Shown here: positions 36,462-44,666 of the stretch, piece by piece
Numbering within the stretch: the stretch's first letter is position 1
Layout of the letters: every line of letters begins with the position of its first letter
Notes under the pieces: generated by a model
The model's input: only the letters and a program-made list of their open reading frames with translations
The model's database searches: none
Told to the model about the DNA's origin: nothing
Assembly: GCA_011391865.1 (NCBI GenBank)
Contig: JAABPV010000015.1
Coordinates: forward strand, 1 to 47,420
Direction: 5' to 3'
From: Desulfobulbaceae bacterium
GTDB taxonomy: Bacteria; Desulfobacterota; Desulfobulbia; Desulfobulbales; Desulfobulbaceae
DNA: 47,420 nt
Program-made: the position numbers and the translations under genes

Positions 36462-37898
36462 ATGCTGAGTTCAACGGGCGATCAGTCGCCGGTGATTGAG
36501 GCGGGCGGCAATGTCACGGTCAATTACGGCCTCGACGAAGAGCGTGTCAAAGCCATGCTGGAGCGGCAGCAGGAGGAGCTGTTCAGGAAGCTGCGGGAGT
36601 CCGGCTTTGCGGCGGATGACGGCGAACGCCGCCTGCTGGAGCAGCAGTTGCAGGCGGTCTCGGCGAAATTGGCCGACATCGAGCGGAGCTACGAGGAGGA
36701 GCTGGCGCGGCGCAAGGCGGCAGACGCGGCCCTTGCCCAGCTGCGCGGCCAGCTTCCCGAAGCCCAGATTGAGAACGCGCAAGCCAATTTGCGGCAGGGC
36801 GACAAGGACGCGGCCAAATCAGTCTTTCACGGGGTGCTTGACAAAGAAGGCGCGTCGGTCGCGCTGGCCGCGTATCAGCTTGGGCAGATGGCGGAGAGCG
36901 ATTTGAATTACGCCGAGGCCATGCGCATGTACAAAAAGGCGGTTGTGCTGGAGGAGGACAAGCCTGAGTATCTGCTTACCGCTGGAAAAATGGCCCGCAA
37001 ACTTGCGGAGTTCAAGCAGGCGCAGGAATGGCTGGAGCATCTGCTGGAGATCAGGGAGGCGGAGGGAGAGAGTGCCGAGCTTGGCAGAGTTCTGCACGAG
37101 CTGGCGTTGCTACGCAAAAATCAGGGGAAGTATGCGGAAGCCGAGCCGCTGTATTTGCAGGCGATTGCGGTGAAGGAAAAAGCTTTTGGCAAAGATCATC
37201 CTGATGTGGCCGAGGCATTGAATGATCTGGCGGTACTGTATTGGTGTGAAGAGAACTATGGAGAAGCAGAGCCACTCTATCTGTGCGCTCTTGCGGTGAA
37301 AGAGCAGTTTTTTGGCAAAGATCATCCCAGTGTGGCGCAGACATTGAATGATTTTGCGATACTGTACAGAAAGCAAGGCCGCATGGAAGAAGCTAAATCT
37401 CTCCATCTGCGCGCTCTCGAAATTAGAGAAAAAAATTTCGGCAAGGAACACCTTGATATTTCGGAAAGTCTGAACAATCTTGGATTTTTGTATGAAAAAC
37501 AGGAAAACTATTTGGAAGCAGAAAAATTATATCTTCGTTCTTTTTCTATAAAAGAGAAGTTACTTGGCAAAGAACATCCAAAAATTGCTCTCAGCTTAAC
37601 TAATCTGGCCGATCTTTATCGCCTTCAAGGTAGATATAACAAAGCGGAGCCGCTGCTTCATCGCGCCCTTCAAATCCGTGAGCACAAATTTGGGAAAGAT
37701 CATTCGAGTTTATCAATAACTCTGCGCAGTTTGGCCAATCTCCGCCGCGACCAAGGAAGATACGAGGAAGCAGAGCCGCTGTTTCAACGCGCCTTGGTCA
37801 TTATGAAAGAGAAACTTCCTGCCGGGCATTCACGCATTGTCGGCTGCCAGAAAGACTACGATGAGATGAAACAGAAGATGGCGGAGCAATCAGAATGA
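36462..37898 (+). CDS. TPR protein (kinesin-light-chain type) with GxQSP motif
   Basis: This 478-residue cytoplasmic protein opens with STGDQSPVIEAGGNVTVNYG, the motif shared with the membrane protein at 35111 and the TPR protein at 44667. A coiled coil (about residues 30-105) follows. Then come roughly seven 42-residue TPR units of the kinesin-light-chain type, with the repeated pattern GKYAEAEPLYLQAIAVKE and FGKDHPDVAEALNDLA. Such repeats bind partner proteins. There is no catalytic domain. The gene begins 25 nt after array C. Codon use becomes AT-richer from about 37440. The ligand is unknown; the N-terminal motif suggests it meets the membrane protein two genes upstream. Confidence 0.85.
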   Translation: MLSSTGDQSPVIEAGGNVTVNYGLDEERVKAMLERQQEELFRKLRESGFAADDGERRLLEQQLQAVSAKLADIERSYEEELARRKAADAALAQLRGQLPEAQIENAQANLRQGDKDAAKSVFHGVLDKEGASVALAAYQLGQMAESDLNYAEAMRMYKKAVVLEEDKPEYLLTAGKMARKLAEFKQAQEWLEHLLEIREAEGESAELGRVLHELALLRKNQGKYAEAEPLYLQAIAVKEKAFGKDHPDVAEALNDLAVLYWCEENYGEAEPLYLCALAVKEQFFGKDHPSVAQTLNDFAILYRKQGRMEEAKSLHLRALEIREKNFGKEHLDISESLNNLGFLYEKQENYLEAEKLYLRSFSIKEKLLGKEHPKIALSLTNLADLYRLQGRYNKAEPLLHRALQIREHKFGKDHSSLSITLRSLANLRRDQGRYEEAEPLFQRALVIMKEKLPAGHSRIVGCQKDYDEMKQKMAEQSE

Positions 37899-37927
37899 CT
37901 CTCCAAGCACCGCGCCGCGCCCGCAAT

Positions 37928-37940
37928 CAGATATAATCTG
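37928..37940. promoter_or_regulatory. Operator-like palindrome over a perfect -10 box
   Basis: CAGATATAATCTG is a near-perfect palindrome that contains TATAAT. If used, transcription would start near 37944, favouring the antitoxin start at 37971. The -35 region is poor, so an activator or weak expression is likely. Self-repression by the antitoxin is a plausible reading. Confidence 0.45.
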
Positions 37941-37970
37941 CTCATGATCCATTTCAACAAAGGTGACATC

Positions 37971-38216
37971 ATGCAGGCAACCGCTCAAGACCTCCGCCTC
38001 CGCGCCAAAGAGCTTTTGGACAGCGTGGGCAGGGGCGAGGAAGTGCTCATCACCCGCAAGGGCAGGCTCTGCGCGAAACTCGTGCCAGTGGCGGACAGCA
38101 GCGGCAGGCCGGGACAGGACGACGAGCTGTTCGGCATCTGGAAAGACCAAGCCTTGTCGGAAAAGGTGGAGGATTATGTCAGAACTCTGAGAAAAGGACG
38201 CTTTGATGCTGATTGA
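37971..38216 (+). CDS. Phd/YefM family antitoxin
   Basis: This 81-residue protein has the prevent-host-death pattern MQATAQDLRLRAKELLDSV, then GEEVLITRKGRLCAKLVPV. This N-terminal fold binds operator DNA, and a variable tail (about residues 50-81) would wrap the toxin. I start at 37971 because AAAGGTGA lies five bases upstream and the likely transcript begins at about 37944. The ORF from 37944 adds nine residues. It overlaps the PIN toxin gene by 11 nt. An operator-like palindrome lies just upstream. Confidence 0.85.
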   Translation: MQATAQDLRLRAKELLDSVGRGEEVLITRKGRLCAKLVPVADSSGRPGQDDELFGIWKDQALSEKVEDYVRTLRKGRFDAD

Positions 38217-38583
38217 CACAGACGTGCTTATCTGGTACATGCGGGGCAATGAAAAGGCATATGACACGGTGCGGAGCAGCGGGATTTTTTCCATTTCCGC
38301 AGTCACCTTTATGGAGCTGGCGCAGGGCATGAGGAACAAGAGGGAAATGGCGACACTCCGCAAGGCGCTGACGAGCTGGAATACGGAGATCATCCAGATA
38401 TCCGAGGAAATTTCCGCCAAAGCGATGCAATATGTCGAGCAATACTGCCTCAGTCATGCCATGCAGCTCGCTGATGCTTTGATCGGCGCGACGGCTGCCG
38501 TGCGGTCAATTCCTCTGCTGACCGGAAACGAAAAGCATTACAGAGTGATTAAGGAAATTGAAATCAGAAAGTTCATCCCTTGA
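38206..38583 (+). CDS. vapC: VapC-type PIN domain toxin
   Basis: The 125-residue product is a PIN domain RNase. MLIDTDVLIWYMRGN holds the first acidic residue (Asp4), SAVTFMELAQG the conserved Glu, and LADALIGATA followed by LLTGNEKHY the remaining acidic and Asn positions. VapC toxins cleave tRNA or rRNA until neutralised by their antitoxin. The start overlaps the end of the Phd-like antitoxin, typical of co-translated pairs. It is intact, with no missing key residue that I can see. The target is unknown. Confidence 0.88.
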   Translation: MLIDTDVLIWYMRGNEKAYDTVRSSGIFSISAVTFMELAQGMRNKREMATLRKALTSWNTEIIQISEEISAKAMQYVEQYCLSHAMQLADALIGATAAVRSIPLLTGNEKHYRVIKEIEIRKFIP

Positions 38584-38622
38584 ATTGCAACACACCGCTT
38601 GAGCTAATAGAGGAGAGAAACG

Positions 38623-38805
38623 ATGATTGAAGACCAGATTGTGGAAGAAGTCCGCCGCATTCGCAACGAATACGCCAAGCAGTTCAATTATGATCTTGAT
38701 GCTGTTTGCAGAGACCTTCAGCAGAAACAGGAACGTTCGGGAAGAACCCTCGTTTCTTTTGCTCCAAGAAAAGACAAAGAAGAGTCGTTCCACGCGACCA
38801 ACTAA
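38623..38805 (+). CDS. Small antitoxin-like protein of unknown function
   Basis: This 60-residue protein (IVEEVRRIRNEYAKQFNYDL, then GRTLVSFAPRKDKEE) belongs to a widespread group of short hypothetical proteins that I recall from cyanobacteria and sulfur bacteria, often next to toxin genes. It has no partner here: the next gene is a metabolic enzyme 50 nt downstream. AGGAG lies seven bases before the ATG. It may be an orphan antitoxin. A CRISPR-repeat-like sequence follows directly after its stop. Confidence 0.6.
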   Translation: MIEDQIVEEVRRIRNEYAKQFNYDLDAVCRDLQQKQERSGRTLVSFAPRKDKEESFHATN

Positions 38806-38811
38806 ACAGCG

Positions 38812-38833
38812 GCATCGGGGCGTGGATTGAAAC
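38812..38833 (+). repeat. Single CRISPR-repeat-like remnant
   Basis: The stretch ends in GCGTGGATTGAAAC (38820-38833), the 3' end typical of type I-C and related CRISPR repeats. The 5' half of such repeats (GTCGC and the hairpin arm) is not evident, and there is only one copy. No cas gene is in the window. Confidence 0.4.
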
Positions 38834-38855
38834 AACATCATCACGGACACAGGTC

Positions 38856-40763
38856 ATGACACGAATCACGCAAGACATGGACATTGCCTCGATGCTGGCC
38901 GCGCTGCGCCAAGCCGACGGCTACTACATCACGAACACGGCGCGGGACATGTCCCAGTCGGACTACAAGAACCGCATCCTGCTCCACACCGATCTGATGG
39001 CGGCTCCGACCCGCGAGGCGGCAGGCTACTTCTCGCTGGAGATCACCGGCGGGGCCTCGGTGCATGTGGATATTCTCCGCAAGCAGGTGGATCCTTTCCT
39101 CAAGCTGGACCTGCTGCGTCAGGCCATGCCCAAGACCATGTTCCAGACCCTCTGTCGGGGCCTGAACCTCTTTGGCTATCGGCCTTATCCAGCCAACGTC
39201 ATCCGCTTCACCGTGCGCGAGTTCGCCAAGTACGTGGATGTCTGGCGCACCTTCGACTTCCTCAATCATGTGCCGAACATGCAGGCAGTCTTTGAGGAAG
39301 TTGCCAAGGCAGGCAAGCTGAACGAGCCGTGCATTTGCTTCTCCACCGGGCCGGAGCACACCAACGCCTACTACGTGGCTAAGGTGAAGGAGATTCTTGC
39401 TGTCACTGGCGAGGATATCACCCTCTGCATCAAGAACCACGGCGGCCTCGGCACGCCGCGCCGCATCGGCGAGCTGGTCAACGCGATCAAACAGGCCTAC
39501 CCTGATCTGATCATCCACTACCACGGCCACAACACCGACGGCAACGACGTGGGCCGCATCACTGAGGCGGTGCTGAACGGCGCAAAGATCGTGGATGCCT
39601 CTGATCACGCCTTCACTGGTTACTACGGCCCGCCAGCGGTGCTGACCGTCATTCAAACTCTGAAAGATCACGGCAAAATAGCAGTTGGCATTGATGAAGC
39701 AGCGGTGATTGCCACGTCCGATGCCATCCGCGACCAGCGTCCGCACTACGCGCAGTTTGAGTCGCAGATCAAGGGCTTCCAGCCAACCGTGCAGATCCAC
39801 AAGCTGCCCGGCGGAGCGATGGGTTCGAGCTTGGAGCAGGCCGCGAAAGGCGGCTTCTTGGATAAGATGCCGGACATTCTGCACAAGGAGCTGCCCAAGG
39901 TGCAGGAGGAGCTGGGCAACTTCTGGAGCGTCACGCCCGGCTCGCAGATCCTGTGGACAACGGCGGTATCTAACGTTCAGCATGGCCGCTACGAGTCGCC
40001 CTCCGGCGACCTGAAGAACCTGCTGCTGGGCAAGTATGGCCCCTTCCCCTTCTATCAGCCTGCTGACTGGATCTACGAGAAGGTCTTCGGCGAGGACTGG
40101 CGCAAGGTGCTGGCCGAGCAGGGCGGGGCTGAGGCCATCAGCGACATGGACATTGAGCAGGAGCGGAAGACGCTGACTGATCGCTTGGGCTATGAGCCGA
40201 CTGAGCAGCAGCTAGTCGTCTATCTTCAGCACCCGAACGATGCGGTCAACTTCTACAAGTTCGAGACGGAATTCGGCAAGGCGTACGTGCTGCCGCCGTC
40301 TATTTTCCTGCGGCAGGGCGGCTTCCCGCTCGGTGAAACCCTGAGCTTCAAAGACCACTGCGGCAAAGAGCATATGATTGAGGTCGGCCCGGTGCAGAAG
40401 TCAGCCGATGGTCACACCAATGTCTATCTCAACGTGGACCACCACGAGCGGGTCTATGTCTTTGAGCCGGTCAAGCCTGCGGGCGCGGCCCCGGCTGTAG
40501 CCAAGCTGTCGAAAGAGGAAATTGCCGAGCTGGCCAAGGCAGGCGATTACCGCGCCCCTTTTGCCGCCAACGTCAGCGCGGTGAGCGTCAAGGCAGGACA
40601 GGAAGTGGCTGCTGGCGATCAGCTCCTGGTGCTGGAAGCGATGAAGATGCAGACCCCCATTGTTGCGGAAGCGGCGGGCGTGGTGGCGGCTGTCAACGTC
40701 AAGGTTGGGCAGAGTGTGCAGCCCGGCGACAAGCTGGTGAAGGTGGATGTGAAGGAGGGGTGA
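38856..40763 (+). CDS. pycB: Pyruvate carboxylase subunit B-like carboxyltransferase with biotin domain
   Basis: This 635-residue protein combines an HMGL-like barrel (ARDMSQSDYKNRI near residue 20; LCIKNHGGLGTP with the Lys that would be carbamylated; IHYHGHNTDGND with the HxH metal ligands), a PYC/OadA conserved domain, and a C-terminal biotinyl domain. VLEAMKMQTPIVAEAAG marks the biotin-carrying Lys. It would transfer carboxyl from biotin to pyruvate. The barrel motifs differ from typical PycB/OadA (KNHGGL in place of KDMAGL). No membrane helices are present, so it is not a sodium-pump subunit by itself. I use the ATG at 38856; the ribosome site is weak. Its partner accC lies upstream beyond the island. 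Confidence 0.9.
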   Translation: MTRITQDMDIASMLAALRQADGYYITNTARDMSQSDYKNRILLHTDLMAAPTREAAGYFSLEITGGASVHVDILRKQVDPFLKLDLLRQAMPKTMFQTLCRGLNLFGYRPYPANVIRFTVREFAKYVDVWRTFDFLNHVPNMQAVFEEVAKAGKLNEPCICFSTGPEHTNAYYVAKVKEILAVTGEDITLCIKNHGGLGTPRRIGELVNAIKQAYPDLIIHYHGHNTDGNDVGRITEAVLNGAKIVDASDHAFTGYYGPPAVLTVIQTLKDHGKIAVGIDEAAVIATSDAIRDQRPHYAQFESQIKGFQPTVQIHKLPGGAMGSSLEQAAKGGFLDKMPDILHKELPKVQEELGNFWSVTPGSQILWTTAVSNVQHGRYESPSGDLKNLLLGKYGPFPFYQPADWIYEKVFGEDWRKVLAEQGGAEAISDMDIEQERKTLTDRLGYEPTEQQLVVYLQHPNDAVNFYKFETEFGKAYVLPPSIFLRQGGFPLGETLSFKDHCGKEHMIEVGPVQKSADGHTNVYLNVDHHERVYVFEPVKPAGAAPAVAKLSKEEIAELAKAGDYRAPFAANVSAVSVKAGQEVAAGDQLLVLEAMKMQTPIVAEAAGVVAAVNVKVGQSVQPGDKLVKVDVKEG

Positions 40764-40779
40764 GTTCTCCTCTTTTAAA

Positions 40780-40808
40780 GAAGAGAGGGGGAGCATCCCC
40801 CTCTCTTC
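40780..40808. terminator. Bidirectional terminator between pycB and the regulator gene
   Basis: GAAGAGAGGGGGA pairs perfectly with TCCCCCTCTCTTC around a 3-nt loop, between two convergent genes. On the minus strand TTTAAAA follows. The plus side lacks a T run but the 13-bp stem is strong. Confidence 0.7.
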
Positions 40809-40814
40809 CGCCGC

Positions 40815-42077
40815 CTATTCCAAGGCTTTCATGATCAGCGGCACCAGTTTGGCCAGCTGCATCTTGGTCAGAGCCTGATTGCCGTCCTTGTCAAGCAGGG
40901 CGATGAGATGAAAATGCACTGGCGAGCCGCTGCCGGAGCAGCACATCACCACCAGCCCTTCCGGGGTTTTCAGTACCAGTTCAACGCAGCTGCTCAGTCC
41001 CACCTTCTCCGCCGCTTCTTCGGCAGTGCGGAAGACATCATTGAAGACCGGGCCGACATTTTCCAGCTCTATATCTGTCTCGGTAGAATCAGCGATCAAT
41101 ATTTCGCCGGAAAAATTCATCAGCGCAGCGGTCTGGTAGCCTTTGATGCGGCGGAGGCTGACGAACATGTTTTCTAATGCTGTGATGTCCATTGTTGTTG
41201 TTTCCTCATATTTCTTTTCAGCTGATTCAGCCGCCTGGACAGAAGCCGGAGCCGCCGCCCGCGCCGCATTCGGCGGCTGGCTGGCTGGAGCGGCGGGCAA
41301 TTCATCGGCATTGCTTTCCGAGTCAACCAGATTGACAACGATGTCGTCCTGAGCAGGCGAGAGGCTGCTTTCTTTCAGGAAGTTTTCCGCGCCTCCGCCC
41401 GCCTCCTCATCCTTCAACTTCATCGCCTCCATGATGATGGACATCAGATCGCTCTTGATCCGCCGCCGAATCTCCACCTTCGGCAGCGCCCTGATTTGAA
41501 AGCGGACATTGTCCATGGCGATGATGCGCTCCGCCGCTGCCTGCTCGCGCAGGTCTCCGTATTCGGCATCATAGAGCTTGCCCCGGTTGATGTAAAGCAG
41601 GCCCTTGTTTCTCGGTGAGCTTCCTACTTCCAACATGCAGGTTCTGCCGTCAATTTCCAGCAGCTGAAGAAACGCGCCGACTGAGATTCCCTTGAGGCTG
41701 CCGGTGGTGATGTCTTCATTGAGGATGTTGGTGACAATCTTAACGAGCTGCCGCACTTTGATCGGCTTGAGCAGGATGTGCCGGACCTTTTTCCGCAGCG
41801 CATCAAGCTTCTCCTTGTCCGAGCAGCCGGTGATGACCACCACTGGAATGTGCGGATGGAAATTCCCTATATAGTCGATCAGATCCCAGCCGCTGACCTC
41901 TCCCGGCATGATCAGATCCGTCACCAGCAGGGCGATATCCTCTTGGCTGAGAATCTCAATCGCTTCCCTGCCGTTGCTGGCATAAACCGGTGTGAAGAAA
42001 TCACCATAGCTTTTTAGCTGCTCTTCAAGGAGGGCAAGGGCGAAGAGGTCGTCATCGACAATCAGTATATCATACAT
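40815..42077 (-). CDS. Response regulator REC-DUF4388-roadblock
   Basis: This 420-residue protein has a receiver domain (ILIVDDD; phosphoacceptor Asp54 in LLVTDLIMPG) and a DUF4388 domain near residues 128-220 (LKGISVGAFLQLLEIDGRTC, then GLLYINRGKLYDAEYG). An Ala/Pro-rich linker follows, then a roadblock/LC7 domain from about residue 297 (TALENMFVSLRRIKGYQTAA). DUF4388 is found in PatA-like regulators, and roadblock proteins act on small GTPases such as MglA in cell polarity and gliding. A link to motility or polarity is therefore plausible but not shown by neighbours. I start at 42077, where the receiver begins, with AGGGG seven bases upstream. The frame back to 42233 is not supported. Confidence 0.88.
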   Translation of the reverse strand: MYDILIVDDDLFALALLEEQLKSYGDFFTPVYASNGREAIEILSQEDIALLVTDLIMPGEVSGWDLIDYIGNFHPHIPVVVITGCSDKEKLDALRKKVRHILLKPIKVRQLVKIVTNILNEDITTGSLKGISVGAFLQLLEIDGRTCMLEVGSSPRNKGLLYINRGKLYDAEYGDLREQAAAERIIAMDNVRFQIRALPKVEIRRRIKSDLMSIIMEAMKLKDEEAGGGAENFLKESSLSPAQDDIVVNLVDSESNADELPAAPASQPPNAARAAAPASVQAAESAEKKYEETTTMDITALENMFVSLRRIKGYQTAALMNFSGEILIADSTETDIELENVGPVFNDVFRTAEEAAEKVGLSSCVELVLKTPEGLVVMCCSGSGSPVHFHLIALLDKDGNQALTKMQLAKLVPLIMKALE

Positions 42078-42544
42078 CCCGCACCCCTGCCGTCGGCTCC
42101 TGACATTGTTCCAAGCAAATGCAAATGCGCTCCTTGTCTGTCCGGTCGGCGCAAGCTGCTCCCCCCGGCTGGACGGCCCTGCGCCGCCCGCTTTCTGCTG
42201 ACTAACTAAATCAATGTTCCGCTGAATAGACACGTGGGCGGAAACGCCCGTGATGAGCCTGCGCCAGCCCCGGAAAAACGCAGACCTCCTCTCTAAATGA
42301 GTATCACAGAAGAAGATGTTCCGTCAAATAGTAGTTTTTCCGCTGGCGGAGCAGAGGCAAATGCAGTAGGCTGATTGCCGTCATATTCCGGCTGTTTAGG
42401 AGCAAGCAAGGCACTGTCCCTACGCTGTGGCGGCTCAGTCAGGCGGGAGGAAGAAGACGGCCTTCAGTAGGCAACCCATCGCAGCGCGTTACGCTTAGTT
42501 TGGAAAATACACACCATTTACTCACATCAACAGGAGCATGTGCT
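42078..42544. other. Divergent intergenic region without a recognised gene
   Basis: This 467-bp region separates the regulator gene from the oxidoreductase gene. It contains one small hairpin (GGGCG, GAAA loop, CGCCC at 42236-42249). I see no open frame with coding character, no tRNA and no known riboswitch. Promoters for both genes must lie here, but no pair of boxes is convincing. Confidence 0.5.
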
Positions 42545-44476
42545 ATGACATGGAAAGAAGCTGTATTGATAGCAATGAAAGCCTTGGGCGGCATACAGGT
42601 GAGCATTCAGGCGATTGAGCAGTATGTAGCAATGATCCAGCTGCCCGCGCCCGATGAGTCCGTGCCTGCAACTATCACCAAGACCCTTGAGGCATTGGCG
42701 CGAGAAGGCAAGGTCGAAAAGATACGTCACGGCGTATGGAGTCTGGCTGCACCAAAGAACATCGTCATTGTCGGCGGCGTGGCCGCTGGCCCAAAGGCGG
42801 CCTGCCGCCTCAAGCGTCTGCGGCCCGGCTGGAACATCACTGTGGTGGATCAGGATTCCCTAATCTCCTACGGCGGCTGCGGCATTCCGTACTATATCAG
42901 CGGGGATGTGGCCGAGGAGACTGCCCTGCGTTCGACCAGCTTTCATATGGTGCGGGACGAGGCCTTCTTCGAGAATGCCAAGGGCGTGACTGTGCTCACC
43001 CGCACGCGGGCGGTGTCCATTGACCGCCGGGCTAGGAAGCTCAAGGTGCTGCATCTCGGAAGCGGTGAGCACAGCGAGCTGGTCTATGACAAGCTGCTGC
43101 TGGCAACTGGCTCCAAGCCCTTTGTCCTACCCATACCCGGCGCGGAGTTAGACGGCGTGTTCACCATCTCCGATCTGCACAAGGCGGTGGCGATCAAGCA
43201 GCGTATCGCGGGCGGCAAAGTGGGCAAGGCGGTGGTCATTGGCGGTGGTGCCATCGGCCTTGAGATGGCTGAAGCCCTCACCGATCTGTGGGGGATTGAG
43301 ACCGCCTTGATCGAGTTCATGCCCCAACTGCTGCCACGCATTGTTGATGCCGAGTTTGCCGCGATGCTGAAGAAGCATATGCAGGACAAAGGCGTGGCCA
43401 TATACACCAGCGAGGGCGCGACGGAAATAGTTGGTGATGCGCAGGGAAAGGCGGTTGCGGTCAAGACCCAGCACCGTACCTTGGAGGCCGACTTGGTGAT
43501 CATGGCCGCTGGTGTGCGTCCACGCAGCGAGTTGGCTAAGGAGGCTGGTCTGGCTGTGGAACCTTGGGGCGGCATCACCGTCAACAGCAGGATGCAAACC
43601 AGCGACCCAGACATCTACGCCGCCGGAGACTGCGTTGCGGTGCGCCACCTTGTCACTGGCAAGAAGACCTTTGCGCCGCTTGGTTCGCTGGCCAATCGAG
43701 AAGGCCGGATCGCCGCAGACAACATAGCAGGCGGCTTCAGCTGCTTTGACGGCGTGGTCGGATCCTTCATCATGAAGGCCTTTGAACGCTGCATCGCCGC
43801 CACTGGCATCACTTATGAGGCCGCGCTGGCTGAAGGTTTTGACGCGGATTATTCGCTCACTGCGCCTGCCGACCGCGCTCATTTCTTCCCCGGCGTTTCA
43901 GCGGTTGCGCTGCAATTGGTATTCGACCGCCGCAGTCGCCGCGTGCTCGGCCTGCAAGCCTTCGGAGCTATGAACGACTCCATCTCCGCCCGCATTAACG
44001 CGGCTGCCGTATTGATCGCCAAGGGCGCGGTGATAGAGGACTTTAGCCAGGCGGAGATGGCCTATTCGCCGCCCTTCTCCTCGGCCATTGACTCGCTCAA
44101 CGCAGCAGCGTATGTGGCCGACAACCTCTGTGCTGGCCTGCTGCGCAAAGTGGGCATGGCCCGCTTCTTCGCTTGGATGGAGGACTTCAGCCGGGAGCCA
44201 GACTGGCTTGCCTTGGACATCCGCAACGCTAAAGATGCCAATCCCTATATGGAGAAGTTCGGCAAAGAACGCTGGCTGGCCGTGCCCTACCCGGAACTGC
44301 GGGCGCGGCATGAGGAAATCCCGGATGACAAAACCCTGATTATCCTCTGCGACGCAGGCACGCGCTCCTACGAGGCGCAAGTCTTCCTCGACCACATCGG
44401 CAAGGGTAACAGTCTGGTTCTCAGCGGCGGGTTCAACATAATCCGCAGGCTTGGCGCAGACTGGCTGCTGAAGTAG
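42545..44476 (+). CDS. CoA-disulfide reductase-like FAD enzyme with rhodanese and HTH domains
   Basis: This 643-residue protein begins with a winged-helix-like segment (about residues 1-75: WKEAVLIAMKALGG, then LEALAREGKVEKI). The FAD/NAD oxidoreductase follows (NIVIVGGVAAGPKAACRLKR; ATGSKPFVLP; VVIGGGAIGLEMAEAL; PDIYAAGDCVAV). Cys112 in YGGCGIPYY matches the CoA-linked active Cys of CoA-disulfide and polysulfide reductases. The end is a rhodanese domain with Cys602 in CDAGTRS. The enzyme would reduce CoA-persulfide or polysulfide with NAD(P)H. The N-terminal HTH is unusual. CAGGAG lies eight bases before the ATG at 42545; the TTG at 42500 is less likely. Its last 22 codons recur as a fragment at 46405. 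Confidence 0.9.
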   Translation: MTWKEAVLIAMKALGGIQVSIQAIEQYVAMIQLPAPDESVPATITKTLEALAREGKVEKIRHGVWSLAAPKNIVIVGGVAAGPKAACRLKRLRPGWNITVVDQDSLISYGGCGIPYYISGDVAEETALRSTSFHMVRDEAFFENAKGVTVLTRTRAVSIDRRARKLKVLHLGSGEHSELVYDKLLLATGSKPFVLPIPGAELDGVFTISDLHKAVAIKQRIAGGKVGKAVVIGGGAIGLEMAEALTDLWGIETALIEFMPQLLPRIVDAEFAAMLKKHMQDKGVAIYTSEGATEIVGDAQGKAVAVKTQHRTLEADLVIMAAGVRPRSELAKEAGLAVEPWGGITVNSRMQTSDPDIYAAGDCVAVRHLVTGKKTFAPLGSLANREGRIAADNIAGGFSCFDGVVGSFIMKAFERCIAATGITYEAALAEGFDADYSLTAPADRAHFFPGVSAVALQLVFDRRSRRVLGLQAFGAMNDSISARINAAAVLIAKGAVIEDFSQAEMAYSPPFSSAIDSLNAAAYVADNLCAGLLRKVGMARFFAWMEDFSREPDWLALDIRNAKDANPYMEKFGKERWLAVPYPELRARHEEIPDDKTLIILCDAGTRSYEAQVFLDHIGKGNSLVLSGGFNIIRRLGADWLLK

Positions 44477-44488
44477 GGTGCTGCGCCG

Positions 44489-44603
44489 CTCGAACGAGCG
44501 TTTGAGAAAAAGTCAAACGTTCGTTCGAGAAAGTCTCAAACGAACGTTCGGGGAAGTCTCAAACGTATGTTCGAGGAAGTCTCAAACGAGCGTTTGAGTT
44601 TGC
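44489..44603. repeat. 23-nt-period palindromic array D (5 units)
   Basis: Five units start at 44489, 44512, 44535, 44558 and 44581, exactly 23 nt apart. Each has an 18-nt palindromic core of the form CTCRAACGNNCGTTYGAG and a 5-nt linker (GAAGT in most). Cores 1 and 5 differ at one base. The array starts 13 nt after the oxidoreductase stop and ends about 60 nt before the second TPR gene. Confidence 0.88.
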
Positions 44604-44666
44604 AAGCAACGGCAGTCAGTCTTTGTCCGAGAAGAACGACTCAGCAATCCTGCGAGGAACGATGCG

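Noticed and set aside
42078-42233. N-terminal extension of the response regulator
   Set aside because: The receiver domain begins at 42077; the extra residues are low-complexity and lack a ribosome site.
42240-42544. Cyclic-di-GMP or other riboswitch before the oxidoreductase
   Set aside because: The conserved core sequences of the known classes I checked for by eye were not present; only one small GAAA-loop hairpin was seen.
44489-44603. Array D as an integron attC site
   Set aside because: It has five regularly spaced short palindromes rather than one long imperfect hairpin, and no integrase gene is nearby.
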